Part shown: positions 52,627 through 62,150 of the stretch, piece by piece
How the letters are laid out: each line of letters starts with the position of its first letter
Position numbering within the stretch: the first letter of the stretch is position 1
Assembly (NCBI GenBank): GCA_033557465.1
Contig: JAWIIG010000025.1
Coordinates: forward strand, 7,745,001-7,809,000
Direction of reading: 5' to 3'
Source: Ichthyophis bannanicus
Taxonomy: Eukaryota; Chordata; Amphibia; Gymnophiona; Ichthyophiidae
Length of the DNA stretch: 64,000 nt
Program-made: the position numbers and the translations under genes
The notes under the pieces: generated by a model
The model's database searches: none
Told to the model about the DNA's origin: nothing
Seen by the model: the letters and a program-made list of their open reading frames with translations, nothing else

Positions 52627-54536
52627 CGCTCAGCATAGCCTCTCCCCCCCCGCTGGTTCCTCCCAGCACCGGATGCCGGCTGGTTCACTTCGCCCACAGG
52701 TGGTCCAGCATCACCGCAGATGCCTGGGTACTTCAGGTCGTGCGAGAAGGCTACCTTCTCCACTTCCATCAGGTCCCTCCCTCCTATTTTCCGGGAGAAC
52801 CTTCGCGCCCCCCTCTGCACAGGGAGTTGCTCCTTCAGGAGTTAGCAGGTCTTCTGCAGGAACAGGCGGTGGAACCGGTGCCCCACCACCTGAGAGGTCA
52901 AGGCTTTTATTCAAGGTATTTTCTGATACCAAAGAGAACAGGGGGCCTCAGACCCATCCTGGACTTGCGCAACCTCAACAAGTTCCTTGTGCGGGAGAAG
53001 TTCAAAATGCTTACCCTTGGAATCCTTCTGCCCTACCTCCAGCAGGGAGATTGGCTATGCTCCTTGGATCTAAAGGATGCCTACACGCACATCCTCATCC
53101 ACCCAAGCCACCGCCAATACCTAAGGTTTGTGGTGGCAGGAAATCATTACCAGTACAGAGTACTGCCCTTTGGCCTATCCTCCGCACCGCGAGTCTTCAC
53201 AAAATGTCTCGTGGTCGTGGCGGCCCATCTCCGGCTTCACGGCCTCTATGTCTTTCCGTACCTCGACGACTGGCTCATCAGAGCAGCGTCCGCTCAGGAG
53301 GTCACCAACGCCACGTGCCGCACGGTGACTCTGCTGCAGCACTTGGGCTTTGTTATAAACTTCGCAAAGTCCACTTTGCTCCCCTCACAGGATCTCGAGT
53401 TCATCGGCGCAAGGCTGCACACTCCTCGGGCACGAGCGTACCTACCGCTCGACAGGGCTCAACGGCTCATGGACCTAGCCGACCGCTTTCGCAGCCAGCC
53501 CCTGGTCTCCGCCAGGCGCTTCCTGAGACTGCTCGGCCATATGGCTTCCACCGTCCATGTGACCCCCAATGCCCGCCTGAATATGCGGTCTGCTCAATGG
53601 TGTCTCCGCCAGCAGTGGCGACAAGCCACAGGCGGCCTGGCAGACCTAGTGCGCGTCTCCGAGCCGCTGCTCTCGTCTCTCCGGTGGTGGCTCCGGCAGC
53701 CGAACCTGATATTCGGAATGCCTTTCCAGTCACCTCAGCCGACCCGGGTGCTGACCACCGATGCATCCCTCCTGGGCTGGGGAGCACATTGCCAAGAGGC
53801 ACGTACTCAGGGCCTCTGGACCACGTGGGAGTCTGCTCAGCAGATCAACTTCCTGGAGCTCAGGGCGATCCGCCTAGCTCTCAAGGCCTTCTCCCACCTG
53901 ACTTCCCACCAATCCGTCCTTGTCCAGACGGACAATCAAGTTGCCATGTTCTACGTGAACAAGCAGGGGGGCACGGGCTCCTTCCTCCTCTGCCGGGAGG
54001 CACAGAAGCTCTGCTCTTGGGCCGTCAGTCACGGCATTCTCCTCAAGGCAGTTTATCTCCCGGGCCAAGAAAATTGCCTTGCGGACAAACTCAGCAGGGT
54101 CCTCCAGCCGCACGAGTGGCGTCTGGATCCCTTGATAGTTCAGAACCTCTTCCTCAAGTGGGGCCTCCCCACGGTGGATCTCTTTGCCAGTCCTCACAAC
54201 CGGCAGCTTCCTCGCTTCTGCTCTCGTCAGCCACACCCCCTTCGGGTTGCGGCGGACGCCTTTCTGATCTCATGGTCGGGGAGCCTTCTGTACGCTTTCC
54301 CTCCCATCCCGTTAGTCTCTCGGACTCTTTTCAAGGTTCTCCGAGACAAAGCCTTCATGATCCTGGTGGCCCCTCGCTGGCCCAGGCAGCCGTGGTTTCC
54401 GCTCCTGCTGCAACTGGCGGTGGAGGATCCAATCCCTCTGGGGGTACAACCGGATCTCCTCACTCAGGATCAGGGGTCCCTACTGCACCCCAACCTCAGG
54501 TCTCTCAACCTCATGGCCTGGCTGCTGAGAGGGTAG
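52625..54536 (+). CDS. DIRS A4 reverse transcriptase-RNase H-MT-like polyprotein
   Basis: Open frame, possible from ATG 52203 (overlapping gag) or entered by +1 shift at 52622. RT: HHLRGQGFYSRYFLIPKRTG, SLDLKDAYTHILIHPS, YRVLPFGLSSAPRVFTK and catalytic YLDD at 53259-53270. RNase H: LTTDASLLGWGAHCQ (about 53750), NFLELRAIRLALKAF, QTDNQVAMFYVNKQGGTGS (about 53925), LPGQENCLADKLSRVL. The MT-like (DAM-type) end: VDLFASPHNRQLPRFCS (about 54175) and LLYAFPPIPLVSRTLFKVLR (about 54290). It copies element RNA into DNA; the MT role is unknown. The YR frame overlaps it. No lesion seen. Confidence 0.88.
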
Positions 54537-55571
54537 TCCTTGCTCCCCTTCTCCTGCCGGCGGAGGTGGAGGAGGTCGTCTTGGCTTCGCGACGGCCTTC
54601 TACCCGCAAATGCTACGCCCTTAAATGGCGTCGCTTTGCAGTCTGGTGTACCCAACAGTCTCAGGATCCCTTCTCCTGCCCGGTGTCCGTGATCTTGCAG
54701 TACTTGCTGCACCTCTCTAATCTGGGACTTAAGTCCAACTCCGTCAAAGTTCACCTCAGTGCTCTTTCAGCACATCATGTGCCGGTGGACGGCAGACCTC
54801 TCTCCAACGACCCTCTCGTAGCGAGGTTTCTCCGAGGTCTCCTTCTACTTAAACCACCTCTGCGCCCGCCAGCGCCTGACTGGGACCTGAATGTGGTTTT
54901 GCAGCGGATCACCTGTCCGCCTTTTGAACCTATGGCTACCTGTTCTCTCCGTTTTCTGTCTTGGAAAACACTGTTCTTGATAGCCCTCACTTCCGCTAGA
55001 CGCGTAAGTGAATTGCAGGCCCTCGTGTCTGATCCCCCTTACACTAGGTTCTACAAGAATAGGGTAGTCCTACGGACTCACCCGAAATTTCTGCCTAAAG
55101 TGGTCTCCCCTTTTCACATCAATCAGGAGGTGGTACTTCCAACCTTCTTTCCCAGACCACACTCCAGCCGAGCTGAAACGGTCCTCCATACCCTGGACTG
55201 TAGAAGGGCATTGAACTTCTACCTTGACCGTACGCGGGAGCACCGTAAAGCTGCTCAGCTTTTTGTCTTTTGACCCCAATAAATTGGGGCTCCCGGTCTC
55301 CAAGCGTACTCTGTCCATCTGGGTTGCGGACTGTATCGCTTGGGCTTATGGGGCAGCCGGACTCTCCTTAGAAAGTCGAGTCACGGCTCATTGCGTTCGG
55401 GCAAAGGCCACGTCAGTGGCTTACCTCCGCTCTGTTCCGCTGGCAGACATCTGCCGGGCCGCTACTTGGTCTTCGAGCCAGACTTTTGCGGTCCATTACT
55501 GTCTCGAGAGGGAGTCCCGTAGGGACAGTGCTTTCGGACAGGCAGTCCTCCGTAATCTCTTTGAGGTCTGA
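54520..55571 (+). pseudogene. DIRS A4 tyrosine recombinase with one 2-base deletion
   Basis: YR proper starts near RVVLAPLLLPAEVEEVVLAS, just after the pol stop. Its frame, shared with gag, is open all the way from 52625. It has the SAM-like N-terminal part (LHLSNLGLKSNSVKVHLSAL) and the Arg block (TSARRVSELQALV, about 54985). After HRKAAQLFV the string TTTTTGTC lacks two bases found in A2, giving a stop at 55271-55273. The rest (55265-55571) holds the His/Arg pair (TAHCVRA) and Tyr (VHYCLERES). This is the only lesion seen in the element. Confidence 0.88.
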
Positions 55572-55707
55572 GCAACTCCTACCCTCCATCCCGGATGTGG
55601 GCTACCGGTGGGTGATAATTCAGCGAAGATTCTATCCTTCTGTGCTGCTGAGCTAGAGGGAGCTCATTTTTGTGCTTAGGGTCTCCGGTAGCCTTGAGCT
55701 TGGGAGT

Positions 55708-55805
55708 CCCATAAGTGAGGACTGACTTCCTGCTTGGTCCTGGAGAAAGCGTAGTTACTCACCTGTAACAGGTGTTCTCCAGGAGCAGCAGGAATCAGTC
55801 CTCAC
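55708..55805. repeat. ICR of DIRS A4
   Basis: CCCATAAGTGAGGACTGACT begins the complement of the left end, followed by the complement of the right tail (AAGCGTAGTTACTCACC) and of the right end (CCAGGAGCAGCAGGAATCAG). It follows the YR stop by about 135 bases. Confidence 0.87.
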
Positions 55806-55859
55806 TACCCTCCCTCCTCCCCTTGGAGTTGCAATCGTCTGCTTATGTTCTTTTTGCAA

Positions 55860-56070
55860 ATTTTTATGCTGTCTTTTTTAGCTATGTCATCTGACTGGCT
55901 AAGATGGCACCCTCGGGTGGGAAGACGACCGCGCATGCGCGCTGCAATTCCCAAAGGCTTTCTTTGAAAGCTGGGGAAAATTGCTCCGCGAGGGCTCCGT
56001 CGGCGCCGACGTCACCCATAAGTGAGGACTGATTCCTGCTGCTCCTGGAGAACACCTGTTACAGGTGAGT
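55860..56070 (+). promoter_or_regulatory. Splice-acceptor-like tract plus perfect donor in the DIRS A right end
   Basis: TATGCTGTCTTTTTTAG ends at 55881 and CAG/GTGAGT lies at 56062-56070. The enclosed 183 bases could be a cassette exon. A2 (31863-32045) and A3 (39662-39844) give the same 183-base length. Consensus match only. Confidence 0.45.
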
Positions 56071-56081
56071 AACTACGCTTT
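55892..56081 (+). repeat. Right ITR of DIRS A4
   Basis: Inverted copy of the left ITR (GACTGGCTAAGATGGCACCC onward) with a tail of about 28 bases, ending GAGTAACTACGCTT. Confidence 0.87.
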
Positions 56082-56559
56082 TCCAGCCTTCCTCCCCGTA
56101 CTATGGTGAGACATTTCATCTCTTCCCCATCTCTTCTACACCTGTTGGGTCAGGAGGTGAATACCCTTCTTGCCCAAGGGGCAATAGAACAGGTTCCCCT
56201 TCTTCAACAGGGTTCAGGGTTTTACTCCCCCCTATTTTCTCATTCCAAAGAAAACAGGGGGGCACAGACCCATTCTAGATCTGAGAGAATTAAACAAATT
56301 TCTATACAAAGAGAAATTCAAAATGCTCTCTAGGTACTCTCCTTCCATACCTGCACAGTCAGGACTGGCTTTGTTCTCTAGACCTAAAGGATGCGTACAC
56401 ACATATACTCATCCATCCATCCCACAGAAAATTCCTCCGATTTCTGTTCCAGGGGAAACATTTCCAATACAGAGTACTCCCCTTCGGTCTAGCCTCTGCT
56501 CCAAGAGTGTTCACCAAATGCATGTCAGTAGTAGCTGCATTTCTACGCACTCTGGGAAT
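56082..56559 (+). pseudogene. DIRS B4 reverse transcriptase, middle part
   Basis: Continues the RT frame cut at 50302: LLHLLGQEVNTLLAQGAIEQ, QQGSGFYSP, then frame changes near 56235 and 56330, DLKDAYTHI, FRVLPFGLASAPRVFTK and LRTLGIFVF, where the L2 element begins. The start of RT is at 50151-50302 (ENLPFLALQQPEP, an early TAA, then LSIIREGYKLHF). Confidence 0.8.
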
Positions 56560-57840
56560 ATTTGTCTTTTTTTTTATTTTTTTATTTATGCTTTTCTTCT
56601 ATACCGCTTTTTCCCAAGATCAAAGGCGGTTTACAATTAACATAATGAACGGTTTACAATTAACATAATGAACATGGTTTTACATGGAACATCGTATTTT
56701 CTTCAAACTATGTACAATTAACTTTTCATGAACAATAACATGGAACATGTAATTATACAACTGCTTTAACTATTTACATCAGTCAAATATTTACATTAGT
56801 CAATTATTAATTGTGGTTTTAAGGGTTGTTTTTTTCCTAAGTGTGTTGAGGTTTGAGGCTTTTTTGATCTGTGGTTAGAGATGATTTTTATGGAGGTGTG
56901 GTGAGGGGGATGAGGGGGGTTCATTAGGATTTATAAAGTGTTCTTTAAACAGATATGTTTTTAGTTCTTTCCGGAATGTCTTGAGATCCTTTATTTTGCG
57001 GAGGCTTAGTGGGAGTTTATTCCATAGGGTGGGGGCTGCATATGAGAATGCTCTTGAGCTTGTGGTTTTTTTTTGTTTTTCGAATTGATTTTTTTATGTC
57101 TAGTGAGTGGGTTGCGTTTTGTCTGCGGGTTCTATGTTCTTTTGGAGCATGTAGTAGAGTGGTTAGATGTGAGGGTGATATGCCGTTGATAAGTTTAAAT
57201 GTGGTTAAGAGTATTTTGTATGATATTCTACTATTTATGGGAAGCCAGTGTAGTTCGGCGAGGATGGGAGTTATGTGGTCAGTGAGGCGGGCTTTTGCTG
57301 TTACTCGAGCACAGATGTTTTGAGCTCGTTGGAGTAAGTTGGTATTTGTGAGAGGGAGGCCGATAAGTAGACTATTACAATAGTCAAAGTGTGGAGTGAT
57401 GAGTGAGCTGATAACAGATCTGAAGTCATGTGTGTCTAGTATAGGTCGTAGGTGTTGAATGGTCTTAAGTTTATAGAATATAGTTTTCACGGTTTGTTTT
57501 ATGTGAGGGAGCATACTAAGTGTGTGGTCTATTATGATGCCTAGGTATTTTACTTCCTTTTTGATTGGGATTATTGTGTCGTTAATTGTTATTGTTTCAG
57601 GGAGAGTAGAATCTGGTTTTCTTGTTACGAACATTGCTTCAGTCTTTTTTAGGTTGATGCTGAGGTTATTATTTTCTAGCCAAGTATTTGCTTCGCTGAT
57701 GCAGTCTAGTAAGTTCTGGTAGGTGGGATTGTTCGTGTTTATTTGTTGAGTGAGCATGATATCATCTGCGTATATGTAGTGGTTGACTTTATGTTTTTTA
57801 AATATATTTGTGATGGGTTGAAGATACAAGTTGAAAAGGT
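56560..57840 (-). mobile_element. L2-like LINE fragment in DIRS B4
   Basis: Minus-strand RT, open from 57838 to 57017: NHYIYADDIMLTQQ (YADD), NLSINLKKTEAMFV, KYLGIIIDHTLSM, SLITPHFDYCNSLLIGLPLT, AELHWLPINSRISYKILL. The 3' UTR ends with TGTAAACCGCC...GCGGTATAG and AT-rich tail bases at about 56563-56630. It is inserted directly before the YLDD codons of the DIRS RT. Confidence 0.87.
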
Positions 57841-59104
57841 AGATGACTGGCTCATCCGAGCTCCATCTCAGTCCGAGGCTCAGACTTCCCTGGACCACAC
57901 CAGGCGCATCCTGCAGTATCTGGGATTTGTCATCAATCTGCCAAAGTCTCAACTCACCCCTACTCAATCCCTAGAATTCATAGGGGCCTGGCTAGATACC
58001 AGCACGGCAAGGGCCTATCTTCCCCAGGCACGTTGCCACCGTCTAGTGCACTTGGCCTCTCAAATTCAGTCCAGAAGCCATCTGACTGCCAGAGAAATGC
58101 TTCAACTGCTAGGCCACATGGCATCCACAGTTCATGTGGTGCCTTATGCTCGTCTGCATATGAGAGCAGCTCAATGGACTTTGTCCACCCAGTGGAGCCA
58201 AGCATCAGGAGCTCTCTCAGACCAAATAGCAACCTCCAAACGTCTCTTTTGGTCTCTCCAATGGTGGATCTCCACCCAAAATCTGTTGTTGGGGTCCCCC
58301 TTCCAACCCCAAACAACCCTCACAACAGATGCCTCCCAAACAGGCTGGGGAGCTCATCTTCAAGACCTCTCCACTCAAGGCACTTGGTCTCCACAGGAGA
58401 CCACCCTTCATATCAACGTTTTGGAGCTCCGAGCAATTTTCCTTGCTCTCAAGGTCTTTCATACCCTCCTGCACAACATGACAGTTCTTGTTCATACCGA
58501 CAATCAAGTGTCCATGTTCTACATAAACAAACAAGGAGGGACTGGCTCTCTGTCGCTTTGCAACGAAGCTCTCAGACTATGGGCCTTCGCCAGAGAGCAT
58601 CAAATCCATCTCCTGGCAGTATATCTCCCAGGAATCCAAAACTCTTGGGCAGACAGACTCAGTCGAGTTCTGCTTCCACACGAATGGTCCCTGCACATGG
58701 ATCAGGTACTCAGAATCTTCCAGAAATGGGGAACCCCGGACATAGACCTCTTTGCAAGTCCGTGGAATGCCAAACTTCCCCGGTTCTGTTCCAGAATTCC
58801 GTGTCAGGGAATGCAGGCCAAGGATGCCTTCCTCCTTCATTGGGGTCAGGGCCTCCTATATGCCTTTCCACGCATTCCTTTGATTCCCAAGACTCTGTTC
58901 AAACTACAAAGGGATCAAGGATCTATGATCCTCATAGCTCCACGCTGGCCACGCCAAGTGTGGTACCCTCTACTTCTGTGTCTCTCCCAGGCCCCCTCCC
59001 TGGATCTGGGAGCTGCCCCAGACCTTCTGTCTCAAGAAGGGGGGAATTTGTGGCACCCAAACCCCAAGTCCCTTCACCTCAGAGCTTGGTTACTGAAGGC
59101 CTAG
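57841..59104 (+). pseudogene. DIRS B4 RT end, RNase H and MT-like domain (open but fused to LINE sequence)
   Basis: Open frame starting within antisense LINE sequence (57743) and entering the DIRS gene at DDWLIRAPSQSEAQTSL. RNase H: LTTDASQTGWGAHLQ, LELRAIFLALKVF, HTDNQVSMFYINKQGGTGS, LPGIQNSWADRLSRVL. MT-like: PDIDLFASPWNAKLPRFCS, LLYAFPRIPLIPKTLFKLQ, LIAPRWPRQVWYPLLL. The stop is at 59104. The RT catalytic core is lost, but RNase H and MT-like domains are intact. Confidence 0.85.
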
Positions 59105-60141
59105 ACCTTCAAGACTTAAATGTCTCTCAGCAAGTGAAGGATATCCTCCGTGCTTCCAGAAAACCTTCCACTAGGCGTTCCTATGCTTTTAAGTGGAAAA
59201 GATTTTCCATTTGGTGTGCTCAAAGGAGTCTTGACCCTCTCTCGCTACCTCTGAATTCTCTATTAGAATATCTCCTGCATCTTTCCAATGCAGGCCTCAA
59301 GACGAATTCAGTACGAGTCCATTTGAGTGCTATTGCAGCATCACTTAAACCTATCAATGGACAACCCATTTCCTCTCATCCGCTTATTGCTAGATTCATG
59401 AGAGACCTAACCTTAACTAAGCCTCCCATTAGACCTCCTCCGGTGGCATGGGACTTAAACTTGGTTCTTGGTCAGCTTATGAAGCCACCCTTTGAACCCT
59501 TAGCCTCAACCTCCTTAAAATTTCTTTCCTGGAAGGTTGTTTTCCTTATTGCAGTCACTTCAGCCCGCCGCATCAGTGAACTGCAGGCCTTAGTGGCTAA
59601 TCCACTTTATACAAGGTTCCATCATGATAAGGTAGTCCTTAGGACGAATCCACACTTTATGCCTAAAGTGGTTTCACCTTTTCATCTTAATCAAGAGGTG
59701 TATTTACCTATCTTTTTTCCACCTCCTCATGCATCTAATGCAGAGAGGGCCCTTCATACTCTGGATTGTAAAAGGGCTCTTGCCTTTTACCTCCACAGGA
59801 CACAGCAACATAGAAAGTCTTCCCAACTTTTTGTTGCTTTTGATCCTTCCCATTTGGGACTTCCAGTCACTAAGAGAACCCTGTCCAATTGGATTGCTCA
59901 GTGTATCTCGTTTGCTTACCAGAGTAAGAACCTCACTCTGGAGGGCCATGTCACTGCTCACAATGTGAGGGCCATGGCCACCTCTATGGCTCATCTTCAT
60001 TCTGTATCCATAGATCAAATCTGTCGAGCAGCCACCTGGGCCTCGGTTCATACCTTTACAGCCCATTACTGCTTGGACAAGGACTCCCGCCGGGATGCCT
60101 TATTTGGTCAGGCTGTCCTCAAACACCTGTTCCATTCTTAA
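59030..60141 (+). CDS. DIRS B4 tyrosine recombinase (open)
   Basis: Part of a 702-codon open frame (58033-60141) whose first half overlaps the RNase H-MT gene. YR proper runs from about VTEGLDLQDLNVSQQVKDIL. It has RKPSTRRSYAFKWKRFSIWC, LLHLSNAGLKTNSVRVHLSA, the Arg block (TSARRISELQALV, about 59565), the His/Arg pair (TAHNVRAMATSMA, about 59955), ICRAATWAS and the catalytic Tyr (TAHYCLDKDSRRD, about 60065). Full length with all four key residues, so it may be enzymatically competent. It would act on element circles in the nucleus. Confidence 0.88.
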
Positions 60142-60234
60142 ACAACTCCTGCCCACCTTCCCTCAATGGATGCCTGAGATCCATACGAAGATGGGGAACC
60201 CTTGGAGGGGGATCTCCCAGGCATCTTAGCTAAG

Positions 60235-60335
60235 GAGTCCCCATATGTGAGGACTCATTCCTGCTTCTTCTTGGAGATAGCACAGTTACTTACCTGTAAC
60301 AGGTGATCTCTGGGAACAGCAGGAATTAGTCCTCA
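60235..60335. repeat. ICR of DIRS B4
   Basis: Complement of the left end (CATTCCTGCTTCTTCTTGGA), right tail (TTACTTACCTGTAACAGG) and right end (GGGAACAGCAGGAATTAG). Confidence 0.83.
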
Positions 60336-60359
60336 CAACCCACCCACCTCCCCTAGGAG

Positions 60360-60589
60360 TCGTATCTCTTTCTCTTCCTTTCCTCTCTCTATTGTCTCAG
60401 CTTTAAACTCGATCTGAGGAGAGTTGGTCAGGAAGGCGGGAAGGCAGCGCGCATGCGCTGTGGGAAGTCCCAAAAGCTTTCCTTCTGGGAAGCTGGGGAG
60501 CTTTCCCGCGCAGGCTCCGTCGGTTCCGACGTACCCATATGTGAGGACTAATTCCTGCTGTTCCCAGAGATCACCTGTTACAGGTAAGT
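60360..60589 (+). promoter_or_regulatory. Splice-acceptor-like tract plus donor in the DIRS B4 right end
   Basis: A pyrimidine tract ending TTGTCTCAG at 60400 and CAG/GTAAGT at 60581-60589; 183 bases between. Same plan as at 1190-1411. Confidence 0.45.
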
Positions 60590-60600
60590 AACTGTGCTTT
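60414..60600 (+). repeat. Right ITR of DIRS B4
   Basis: Inverted copy of 47663-47819 (CTGAGGAGAGTTGGTCAGG inner end) plus the tail TAAGTAACTGTGCTTT. Confidence 0.83.
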
Positions 60601-61275
60601 CTCGGGCAGCTCATGAAGCCACCTTTCGAACCTTTAGCTACCTCCTCCTTGAAATTCCTTTCTTGGAAGGTTATCTTTCTCATTGCAATCACATCAGCAC
60701 GTCGCATTAGTGAGTTGCAAGCGCTAGTAGCTAGTCCACCTTATACAAGGTTCCATCATGACAAGGTAGTCCTTAGGACTCATCCACACTTTATGCCTAA
60801 GGTGGTCTCGCCTTTTCATCTGAACCAAGCGGTCTACCTACCTGTGTTTTTTCCAGGGCCTCATGCATCAAATGCAGAGAGGAATTTTCATACCTTGGAC
60901 TGTAAAAGAGCTCTAGCTTTTTATTTACAATAAAAAAAACAACATAGGAAGTCCTCTCAATTCTTTGTTGCTTTTGATCCTTCTCATTTGGGACTTCCAG
61001 TCTTCAAGAGAACACTGTCTAACTGGATTGCTCAGTGTATTTCCTTCGCCTATCAGAGTAAGAACCTTTCTCTGGAGGGCCATGTCACAGCTCACAATGT
61101 GAGAGCCATGCCAGCCTCAATGGCTCATCTGCACTCTGTCTCTATCGACGACGTCTGTCGAGCAGCCACTTGGGCCTCGGTTCATACCTTCACAGCCTAT
61201 TACTGCTTGGACAAGGACTCCCGCTGGGATGCCTTGTTTGGTCAGGCTGTTCTCAAACACCTGTTCCATACCTAA
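60601..61275 (+). pseudogene. DIRS B5 tyrosine recombinase, C-terminal part
   Basis: Continues the gene cut at 47662: QLMKPPFEPLATSSLKFLSW, Arg block TSARRISELQALV (about 60690). A TAA at about 60931 lies in an A-rich change (TTACAATAAAAAAAAC). After a gap it reads LSNWIAQCISFAYQSKNL, TAHNVRAMPASMA (His/Arg) and TAYYCLDKDSRWD (Tyr; His replaced by Tyr before it), ending at 61275. Inactive because of the insertion and stop. Confidence 0.85.
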
Positions 61276-61393
61276 TCAACTCCTATCCACCATCCCTGCT
61301 AGGATGCCAGAGATCCATGGGGGGGGGAAGTGGAGCCCTCTTCAGGGACATACAACTTCTGGGGTCTCTCCCTGGCACCTAAAGCTAGGGAGT

Positions 61394-61493
61394 CCCCATA
61401 TGTGATGACTACATTCCTGCTTGTTCCTGGAGATAGCATAGTTGCTCAACTGTAGCAGGTGATCTCCGGGAACAGCAGGAATTTAGTCCTCAC
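61394..61493. repeat. ICR of DIRS B5
   Basis: Same three-part structure as the other family B copies, with more changes (GATGACTACATTCCTGC, CTCAACTGTAGCAGG). Confidence 0.78.
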
Positions 61494-61566
61494 AACCCAC
61501 CCACCTCCCCTAGGAGTTGTATCTCTCTATCTCTTTCCTTTCCCTCTCTCTTTCTCATCTTTAAAA

Positions 61567-61758
61567 CTCAACTGGAGAGAGGCAGTTGGGAAAGTCGGGA
61601 AGGCAACACGCAGGTGCTGTGGGATGCTCCCAAAAGCTTTCTGATTGGACGCTGGGGAGCGTTCCTGCGCAGGCTCCGTTGGTACCGACGATACCCATAT
61701 TTGAGGACTAAATTCCTGCTGTTCCCAGAGATCACCTGTTAAGGTAAGTAACTCTGTT
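61567..61758 (+). repeat. Right ITR of DIRS B5
   Basis: Inverted copy of 42214-42377. One base is lost in the tail (GTTAAGGTAAGTAACT). The pyrimidine tract before it ends TCTCATC, so the acceptor AG seen in B1 and B4 is lost here. Confidence 0.78.
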
Positions 61759-62150
61759 TTCCCCCCTTGACAGGTTGGTTTTTTTTTCTTTTAACATTTA
61801 GTACCCCTCCTCCTACCTCCCACCTTACCCCTACTACTCTACCCCCCCCCCCCCCTTACATGATTGTTAACACATTAATACATCTCTATGTAGTCTTGAA
61901 GGACTAGAAAAAGGGGACTGCTATTTCTGGATTGAGATCTGCAATTGTGAGTATATACTTATGGGAATTTTTCTGAAGGAACTTCTTTGGATTAAAGCTG
62001 ATTAATCTGTAATCCCAGTGTATTTGTTAAATCAGTCAGGGCCTAGTAGCAACAGTTTTAAGTTTAAATTTAAAAAACAGAAGAGCTTTCTGGTTAGATT
62101 TCATACCCAGCAAAGAGCTTGTAGTTTACATTTAATACTCACTCAGGGCC
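61759..62150. other. No gene; contains a dispersed repeat copy
   Basis: Pyrimidine- and C-rich sequence (a C-run near 61840), then 61892-62035, a diverged copy of the repeat at 22896-23050, then short A/T-rich sequence up to the LINE end. Confidence 0.5.

Larger units (their letters stand above)
50303..56081 (+). mobile_element. DIRS family A, copy A4 (innermost, least damaged)
   Basis: 5.8 kb. Left ITR 50303-50464, gag 50702-52624, RT-RNase H-MT to 54536, YR to 55571, ICR 55708-55805, right ITR 55892-56081. It is inserted in a T-run of B4 (CATTT before, TTCC after), with no clear target duplication, as expected for YR integration. The only lesion I see in the three genes is a 2-base loss in YR at about 55267. 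Confidence 0.95.
47663..60600 (+). mobile_element. DIRS family B, copy B4 (inside B5)
   Basis: Left ITR 47663-47819 and right ITR 60414-60600, complementary (ACTCTCCTCAG / CTGAGGAGAGT inner ends). ICR 60235-60335. Contains a SINE (48570-48868) in gag, A4 (50303-56081) in the RT start and an L2 fragment (56560-57840) in RT. Gag has one visible stop apart from the SINE; the YR gene is open. Confidence 0.9.
42214..61758 (+). mobile_element. DIRS family B, copy B5 (outer shell of the nest)
   Basis: Left ITR 42214-42377, right ITR about 61567-61758, ICR 61394-61493. It holds gag, RT-RNase H, MT and YR, but is interrupted by a CR1 (45785-46904) and by the whole of B4 (47663-60600), which lies in its YR gene. 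The YR text at 47640-47662 continues at 60601 (QLMKPPFEPLATSS). The frames are damaged. Confidence 0.88.

Noticed and set aside
61759..61900. Continuation of DIRS B6 after B5
   Set aside because: The sequence after 61758 does not resemble the gag tail or RT start expected for B6.
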